A stretch of DNA of 64,000 nucleotides from Posidonia oceanica. Taxonomy: Eukaryota > Streptophyta > Magnoliopsida > Alismatales > Posidoniaceae. Location of the stretch: assembly GCA_037176725.1 (NCBI GenBank), contig JAZBRS010000026.1, positions 150,051,501 through 150,115,500 on the forward strand, written 5' to 3'. This document shows positions 57,560 to 64,000 of the stretch, piece by piece. The translations under genes and the position numbers were made by a program. Below the pieces are notes generated by a model, which searched no databases, was not told the origin of the DNA, and saw nothing but the letters and a program-made list of their open reading frames with translations. The stretch's first letter is position 1. Every line of letters starts with the position of its first letter.

Positions 57560-58074
57560 AATGAAAGAAGACACAGGCCAGGATCTTGATCTATGACCTC
57601 ATAAACAGCTCAAATCAACACCGGAAAGCTCTGCAAGAAGTGCTAGAGAAGGCTCAAGTTGCTCTAGATATGCCAGCGGAGGAACTCCATGTTATCGCTA
57701 CAGTGGCCTTTGTAGAGCCTATCATTACCTTTGCTGATAGCGAGTTGGTGCCAATAGAGAGGAGAAAAGCACCATTGAATGTAACCATTTCTATAAACAA
57801 TCACTTAATTTCTGAAGTGCTCATAGATACTGGTGCATCAATGAACATTTGCTCGTTAAATACAATACGAGCCTTGGGCGTAAATGAGGCTTCCTTAACC
57901 CCCATTGATATGACGATTGCTGGGTATGATGACAGCAAAAGAAAAGCACACGGCAAGTGGACCACAAAGATAGGGATAGGACCAGCTCAGGTTCTAACCC
58001 AACTAATCATCATAGACATAAATGTCCCATATCAGATCATCCTGGGGAGACAATGGCTGGACAGTTTAAAATGA
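57560..58074 (+). pseudogene. Element E protease (second retropepsin domain)
   Basis: KKTQARILIYDLINSSNQH and the following leader, then LNVTISINNHLISEVLIDTGASMNIC with DTGA encoded at 57826-57837, and IILGRQWLDSL at the end, are the usual Tat-lineage protease context. It is open from 57586 to a TGA at 58072-58074, after which the same frame continues. It would process Gag-Pol. Confidence 0.9.
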
Positions 58075-59100
58075 GTATCATCTCCTCGGCACCAGTGCCT
58101 AAAATTTCCTCACGATGGGAAAATCATCAAGATAGCAAGGGACATACCAGGTCAAGTAGCAGAGGCAAATGTGATATACCTGCCACACCAGTTCAGTGTG
58201 CGAGAAAAGCGGACCTGTGCCGAAAAGGACAAGAATGTAGTATCTATGGTCAAGCTAAGAGACAAGTGGGCCAGGCCTAGGCTATTTCACAAGAAGAAGG
58301 AACCCTCAAAAAGCAAAAGACCCTCCATGAATGTGGGATGGGAGATCATGAGGAGAATTGGCTACAAGGAAGGCCAGGGCTTAGGCCTAGAAGGAAAGGG
58401 AATGAAGGAGCCAGTAAAGGCCTGTGACAGAAAAGGAAGGGGAGGACTCAGTTTCGATCAGTTCCCCGATGGACGACCATTACAGTGGAATCTACAAGGA
58501 CATTTTACCAATGTAGGGATCTTCGACCCGAATTCACCCCCCCTAGGAAATATTATTTTGGTGCAATCAACCAAACACACTCTCCAAAGTGTAGAGGACA
58601 TAGCTGACGTAAACATTTCCGGCTTATTCCAAACACTTGAATTGCCAACAGAGCCTCACAAAGGTCAGACTGCAAGGGAGTTGATAGCAGAGCCTCACGA
58701 AGGCCAGACTGTAGCAGTAGAGCCTCACGAAGGTCAGACTGCAGAAGAGTTGCCAGTAGAGCCTCACGAAGGTCAGACTACAACATCGCCGCCACCACTG
58801 TTAGGTGCACCGGCCCCCGAACCTCTGGATCGGTCACCTCTTTCTTCTTCTCCCTCTTCTTCTAACACCGCCACTTCCAAGCCTCCGCCTCCTCCAGCTC
58901 TAGACATCTCTTCCTCTTTGGAGCAAAGGCCGGGGCAAACTCTACGCAAGTCACAACGACTCGTAGACAGGGTTCGCCGCCTCACGGTTGATCTTTCTGA
59001 AGGTCTGCAGCCTCAAAGACCTGAAATTGACCCCGATCCAGGGCCTGACCATGAGCTTCTCGAAGATGATGGGAACGTCGACCATGACGAGCCCGCCTAG
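58075..59100 (+). pseudogene. Element E G-patch region and proline-rich linker
   Basis: In the protease frame, GWEIMRRIGYKEGQGLGLEG with GMKEPVKA (58336-58420) matches the G-patch consensus of Gly-spaced residues, a nucleic-acid-binding module found after protease in some retroviruses and plant Ty3/gypsy elements. It is followed by four EPHEGQT repeats, a Pro/Ser-rich stretch, and DHELLEDDGNVDHDEPA at the stop (59098-59100). The RT frame overlaps the end in +1 register. Confidence 0.82.
58651..58779 (+). repeat. EPHEGQT coding repeat
   Basis: Units start at 58651, 58690, 58720 and 58759, alternating 39, 30 and 39 bp, all in frame. Confidence 0.92.
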
Positions 59101-60646
59101 AAAGACTCCTACTTCTACTAATGGAGGTAACTCTAGGGGCATCCCCCTAGATGCTGTAAATAAAATTTTGTTTAATTCTGCATTGTTTTCATTTCCTAGG
59201 AATAAAAGTAATTTACTTTCTGTTTTCAATAAGGGAGAGGATCACCATGTTAGTTCTAGCAGCTCGCAGTCAACTTCGACCACTGCTTCCAAAACTGTGC
59301 ACGTGTGTCACTACACAGAGGTATTGCCTCAGGAGCTGGCTACTGCTAACATGGTCTTCCTAGTAGAAGAATTTGACCGGTTTGGGAAGTGTGCAGGAAT
59401 GGAGGCATATGAGCTGGTTAACTGCAGTGATGAGGAAGAAGATCAAGAGGCCAACTCAGACCTCCTTAGGCACCTCATGGACAAGTATGATGAGCAAACC
59501 AAGGCAGCTGAAGAAGACACCGTGGAGGTCAATCTGGGAACCGCCGAAGAGGCAAAACCAATACTCATAAGTGCAAGTTTGAGCCCAAAAGAGCGGGAGG
59601 AAATGGTCCAAATCTTGAAAGAATTTGTGGATGTACTGGCCTTCAAGTACGAGGATATGCCTGGTCTACAATCAGCCCTAGTGGAACACCTGCTTCCACT
59701 AAACTCTAGAACCAAACCCGTTAAGCAGAAGTTGAGGCGACTAAGGCCGAAACTCGCCCTCAAAGTCAAAGAAGAAATTGACAAGCTCCATAAAGCGAAA
59801 TTTATTAGGGTGGTTGTGTACCCCAGTTGGGTCTCAAATATAGTACCAGTGGCCAAAAAGGACGGGAAGATTCGGGTTTGCATTGACTATCGCAACCTCA
59901 ACGCCGCCTGTCCCAAAGGTGACTTCCCTTTGCCACATATTGACTTGCTAGTGGACAATACAGCAGGATTTGAGATGCTATCTTTCATGGATGGTTTCTC
60001 CGGTTACAATCAGATTAAGCTAGCAGAAGAGGACCAAGAGAAGACGTCATTCATCACACCATGGGGGACATACTTCTATGTAGTCATGCCATTCGGTCTC
60101 AAGAACACTGGCGCAACATATCGGAGAGCGATGATGGCCATCTTCCACGACATGATGCACGATTGCATGGAAGTATGTGTTGACGATATCTTGGTCAAAT
60201 TAAGAACAAGAGAGTCACACTTTGAGGCACTAAGAAGAGTACTAAGTAGGGCAAGGCAATATCAGCTAAAAATGAACCCAAAGAAATGTGTGTTTAGGGT
60301 AACTGCCGGGAAGCTACTGGGCTTCATCATCAGCAAAAGAGGAATCGAAGTGGACCCACAGAAGGCTAGAGCAATAGCACAGATGCCTCCGCCCCGAAAC
60401 ATCAAGGAACTCAGAGGACTTATCGGTCGCTTACAGTTCATCAGGAGATTCATCTCACAGCACGCAAATCGATGTAAACCATTTTATGAGTTACTAAAAG
60501 GAGGGAGGGAATTTACTTGGGATGAGAAATGCTAGAAAGCTTTTGATGAACTCAAAGCATACCTCATGAACCCCCTAGTCTTGTCGGTGCCTATATCAGG
60601 GAAGCCTTTGCTACTCTATGTGGCAGTCACTGCATCATCAATAGGG
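58988..60646 (+). pseudogene. Element E reverse transcriptase and RNase H start (Tat lineage)
   Basis: Open for 515 codons to TAG 60533-60535. Motifs: VSNIVPVAKKDGKIRVCIDY, CPKGDFPLPHIDLLVDNT, LSFMDGFSGYNQIKLAEED, VMPFGLKNTGATYRRAM, catalytic CVDD (60176-60187, usually YVDD), and LLGFIISKRGIEV. The TAG replaces a family Gln before KAFDELK; RNase H then begins (LLLYVAVTASSIG) and breaks at about 60646. Effective translation would start upstream; the ATG at 58988 is arbitrary. Confidence 0.92.
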
Positions 60647-61220
60647 TAATGGGCAAGCTGAAACTACTAATAAAACGTTAATCCAAATCCTTAAGAAAAC
60701 GGTAGGAGGAACCAAGGGACATGACTGGACAGATAAGCTAATTGATACCTTATGGGCCTATCGAACCTCCATAAGAATGCCTACGGGCCAAACCCCGTTT
60801 GCGCTTACTTATGGTATGGAGACGTTAGTCCCATTTGAGGTCATGGTCCCCTCATCTAGGGTAGAACTCGACAATGAAATAACTGCCGAGGATAAGAGGC
60901 AATTATTAAGTCTACAGTTGGATTTGCTAGATGAGAAGCGGTTGCAAGTAGCTGAGCATGCACGCCTCTACCAAGAATGACTTGCAAGAGCATATAAGAA
61001 GAAAGTAATTGAACGTAAATTCAATGTTGGTGAATGGGTGCTTAAAGAAATCCTTCCTCGTAAGCATGGGAAACTGAGACCGAATTGGGAAGGACCATAC
61101 TTGGTGGTTGAGGCATATCTGGGCAATGCCTATTATTTGGCCAGAGAGGATGGCACTAGGCTTGAATATCCCTAGAATGCACTACACCTCAAGAGGTACT
61201 ACCCTCGACATGCACACTGA
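60645..61220 (+). pseudogene. Element E integrase, C-terminal part after an internal deletion
   Basis: The frame resumes within the end of the catalytic core, GNGQAETTNKTLIQILKK, then WAYRTSIRMPTGQTPFAL, KFNVGEWVLKEILP, LRPNWEGPYLVVEAY and ALHLKRYYPRHAH with TGA at 61218-61220. TGA at 60978-60980 replaces the Arg of QERLARAY, and a TAG replaces Trp before NALHLK. The rest of RNase H, the zinc domain and the first two catalytic Asp are deleted. Confidence 0.9.
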
Positions 61221-62668
61221 GCCATTAGACTGAGCCATTAGACTACCCGTGCTTGAGGGCCTACTGCTGTTGAAGCCTAGGAGTCATGCCTCAGCCTCAC
61301 CCCACAAACACTTCATGGGAGAAGGAAAGGAAATGGTCCAACACTGAGATAGAGGCAAATCATAAGGAGCCCCCTCCCAGTTCATGAATAACAAGTCCAC
61401 ACACATCCCTCAAGTTAGACACGTTACCCTAGTACAAATCGGGTAGGCGTCTAAGGCCAAAACCTAGAAGCGCAGAAAAGAGGGGAGTGTACCAAATAAA
61501 AGTGTGTCTCGGTTCGTCAAGGAACGAGTATCCATTGACCGAGTACTCAGAAGAGGTGAGACTACTTGCCAAAGTACCCAGAAAAGAAAACAAAAAAGGG
61601 TCCGAAAAGAAGGCAGCAAAGAAGCTGTCCATGTGCAAGAAAAGAAAGAGAATGGAAAAGAAGGCAGCAAAGAAGCTGTCCAAGAGTCAAAACTGAAAAG
61701 CTGGGGACTACTAAGCATAGTAGGAATCAACCTTGAACTAAGAGGGGTTTAGGCTTCAAATCTTCAACCGACATCTTAGGGTAGGACATGGACTTTCCTT
61801 CCACCCACGTCCCGCACCGTACACATTAGAGGCAAGGGGCAGAGGCCTAGGTCTAAGGGCAGTTATGTGCTAAAGCAAGCCCGAGGTATTTTCTGACTCT
61901 GAGATGCACAAGGGACTAAACTATCAAGGTTTTCCAGCTATGAGGTCCCTAGTTTCCCAACTTCCCGGAGGATTCTTCGTCTCCCATAAAATCAAAAATA
62001 AAAAAAAATGATAAAATAAAAAATCCAAAAAAATGATAAAATCAAAAATCCAAAAAATGATGATAAAATAAAAAATCCAAAAAAAATGATAAAGTCAAAA
62101 ATCCAAAAAAATGATAAAGTCAAAAATCCAAAAAATGATAAAATCAAAAATCCAAAAAAAATGATAAAACTGAAAATCCAAAAAAAATGATAGTGAGTAG
62201 AGTAAAATCTACCCAACCAACATCACCTCATGAAATTGATAACAAGAGAGGCCAGTGATGCAAAAATTTAGGACATTTTTCGACTTCGCGTCGTACTTGA
62301 CCCCTCCTATTCAGGACAGTCACTTAGTATTCGCCTACAAGCTAAGACTGGGATCTCGAGAAGAGACAGTCCCTCGTCTGGCATATCATCTTTAGACAAC
62401 AAAGCTGAGGCCAATACTTGTTATTCAAAACCTAAGTTTCCCTTAACTTCTCCATTGCATTAAGACTTCTTTTTTCCCATTCATAGCATTAGGTTTGCTT
62501 AAAGTATGCATTGTGTATAGGTTATTACCATGTGTTCTGTAACCGTTTTGATTTCATAGTATTAAGGATGTTTCTGAGTTTCCAGAAGTCACTTTGGACT
62601 AGGGGCAATAATACCCCTAGATGGATTAACAAATTTGCTGAGGTTGTGTAGGAGAACAATTCAGGGGC
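61221..62668 (+). other. 3' region of element E
   Basis: No gene is supported. A direct repeat AAGAAGGCAGCAAAGAAGCT lies at about 61608 and 61659. An A-rich array of eight or so units built on AAAATCCAAAAAAATGATAA covers 61985-62195. No 3' LTR start is seen. Confidence 0.65.
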
Positions 62669-62795
62669 GTTAAATGAGCAAATACCAGCGTCCAACGTTG
62701 GACGCACTATCTGAAGCGTATAACGACCAACAGAGGGATATTGGACGCTTGATATCACGCGTCTTACGTTATAAGTGCCAGTTTGAGCGTCTTAC
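62669..62795 (+). repeat. Four 28-bp inverted-repeat units in E 3' region
   Basis: Units lie at 62669-62696, 62697-62724, 62740-62767 and 62768-62795. Half-sites include GTTGGACGC, GCGTCCAAC, GCGTATAAC and GCGTCTTAC. Two pairs are separated by 15 bases; pairing is weaker than in the LTR. Confidence 0.85.
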
Positions 62796-62980
62796 ATTTT
62801 AATTGTGACTTAAACTGCAGAATTTGGATAGAGGGCCCTTGATAAAATATCAAAGCCACCAGGGAGTATTTCTAAACTCATAACAGTCCAAAACACATGA
62901 ACAAGGATGAAAAATGAAAGATATATTTATTCCCTTGAAGAGATACATGGCCCCTAAAAATAAAAGATTACAATGATTGC
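62796..62980. other. Boundary between E 3' region and antisense PMD ORF
   Basis: AT-rich and without coding signal. In minus sense it would be the 3' untranslated part of the PMD ORF. Confidence 0.5.
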
Positions 62981-64000
62981 CTATCTAATTATCTTCTTCC
63001 TTTTCCTGCACAGCATGCCCGTCGCTTCAACCCACTCCTCGGGTTTGGGTAGTAGCTTTGAATACCACCTCCAGTGTGCATCCTCTCGTGGTAGGCAGCA
63101 AGTCGAGGGAGCAGTTGATGGCCCATCTGAATCATCATGGCGGTCCAGAGACAACCAAAGAGCCCGAATGTAGTACACCATTACTGCATCAGATGGAAGA
63201 CTGCACTCCCAAACCCGAATACGAGGAATAAAGCTCAGCCGAGGTGGCACCCCTTTCTTCCGCCCACCATCTCGAAGCAATGATGGGAGTTGTACACCAC
63301 AAAGTGGGTGGGCCCTATCAACTCCAACACAACTGAAGAACCTCGTGCCTGGTGCTTATGATAAAGGGACATGGAAGGCGTGAAGATGTCAATAGGGGCA
63401 GAGGACAAGGAGCAAACCCTTTCCTCAATCAAATCTGTCTTCACAGGCCCAAGCCTCGGGAAATGGACTTGCAACCAGCTAGAAAGAAGGAAAGGAGAGC
63501 CTACAAAATCCCCTCCGGTGGAAATGCTGGTCAGACCGAGATATGTAGCAGCAAGAATGGCGACTGAAGGAGAACGCCAGAAGTGCTCAGTAAGGCCTAT
63601 CAAGAACTCAGTATGATAGACATCCAAGGAGAAGTCCTTGGTGACAAATAAGGTGAGGCCTCCAATCAATAAATGTAGACACACCAGTAGTTGGTCCTGA
63701 GAGGCAGAGTCCTCAATCTGCCGGAAGTTGAAGTACAGATGTGCCAAGTTAAGCCTGCGACCTCTAATCACTGGGAAGGTAGGCAGGACGGTGAAGATAC
63801 GGTCTACGAACGTTTGCATATCTACTGTTCTGTATGACAATGGGAAGTCAATATCCAGCCGGGCCGCTCCAATCTGAGTCACACCAAGTAGGCCATGAAC
63901 ATCCTCTACTAGGATTGTCACTTCACAACCCCCAAAGAAGAAAGTGTGAGTCTCAGGACTCCAGAAGGCGCATGAGGCATGAAGCAAGGGCCAGTCCAAG
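62981..64000 (-). pseudogene. Plant mobile domain ORF, antisense to element E, open at the right edge
   Basis: The minus frame is open from the window edge to 63235 with LLHASCAFWSPETHTFFFGG, CEVTILVEDVHGLLGV, RRLNLAHLYFNF and PTHFVVYNSHHCFEMVG. These match the PMD (aminotransferase-like) pattern, in which a Trp/Phe-rich helix precedes a conserved T..LEDV..LLGL-like segment. The frame then shifts near 63240-63280 and continues with GVPPRLSFIPRIRVWE to a stop at 62981. It could be an antisense ORF of element E, as seen in other Tat elements, part of another TE, or a decayed host PMD gene. The 5' end is outside the window. Confidence 0.75.

Noticed and set aside
62961..64000. Calling the right-edge PMD ORF an intact host gene
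   Set aside because: A frameshift near 63240-63280 and the missing 5' end do not support an intact gene, and its position beside element E suggests a transposon origin.

Overview
This window is plant nuclear DNA made almost entirely of nested LTR retrotransposons. Ty3/gypsy gag-pol relics, priming sites for tRNA-iMet and (by recall) tRNA-Arg, plant mobile domain (PMD) ORFs and telomere-like CCCTAAA runs all point to a seed plant, probably in gene-poor heterochromatin. I see no intact host gene, rRNA, tRNA or CRISPR. The species cannot be named from the sequence.

Three kinds of element are present. (1) An Ogre/Tat-like family has very long LTRs (3.3-6.1 kb where complete) and a tRNA-Arg-type primer site. 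On the minus strand these are LTRs at 89-5432, 7939-12396, 15753-21811 (solo LTR) and 22497-25823, the last being the 3' LTR of element D, whose internal part runs to 32643. On the plus strand it is a composite, element F: LTR 32644-37212, gag relic 38188-39632, LTR fragment 43857-46754, a second 3' internal region 46755-48930, and LTR 48931-51492. (2) Element B is a Tekay-type chromovirus relic on the minus strand. Its integrase to gag part lies at 12397-15752, and its gag start, tRNA-iMet primer site and LTR stub lie at 21812-22496. (3) Element E is a second Tat-lineage element on the plus strand: LTR 51493-52901, gag, two retropepsin-like domains, G-patch, RT, a truncated RNase H and the end of integrase to 61220. 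A PMD ORF lies antisense at the right edge.

The insertions date each other. B is oldest: a solo LTR with target duplication GCCCT/GCCCT splits its gag, the 7939-12396 LTR cuts its integrase, and D sits in its LTR. F cuts D's RNase H. E cuts F's right LTR. Every coding region is broken by stops or frameshifts, many of them TAG where the family normally has Gln.

The most interesting content is noncoding. About 39 tandem 28- or 29-bp inverted-repeat units (base form GTTGGACGC...GCGTCCAAC) occur in clusters of one to four in the LTRs of the Ogre-like family and in unrelated element E, and their stem sequences change in a compensatory way. Separately, the 3' internal regions of D and F carry arrays of two-hairpin cassettes (GGGCTGATAGCCC...CTATC, then GATAAGT...ACTTATC or GATAGGT...ACCTATC) with paired substitutions and mutually exclusive folds, plus a conserved 12-bp hairpin CCCCTGGTATCA/TGATACCAGGGG. 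These look like structures maintained in retroelement RNA or DNA and are the best candidates for something undescribed.
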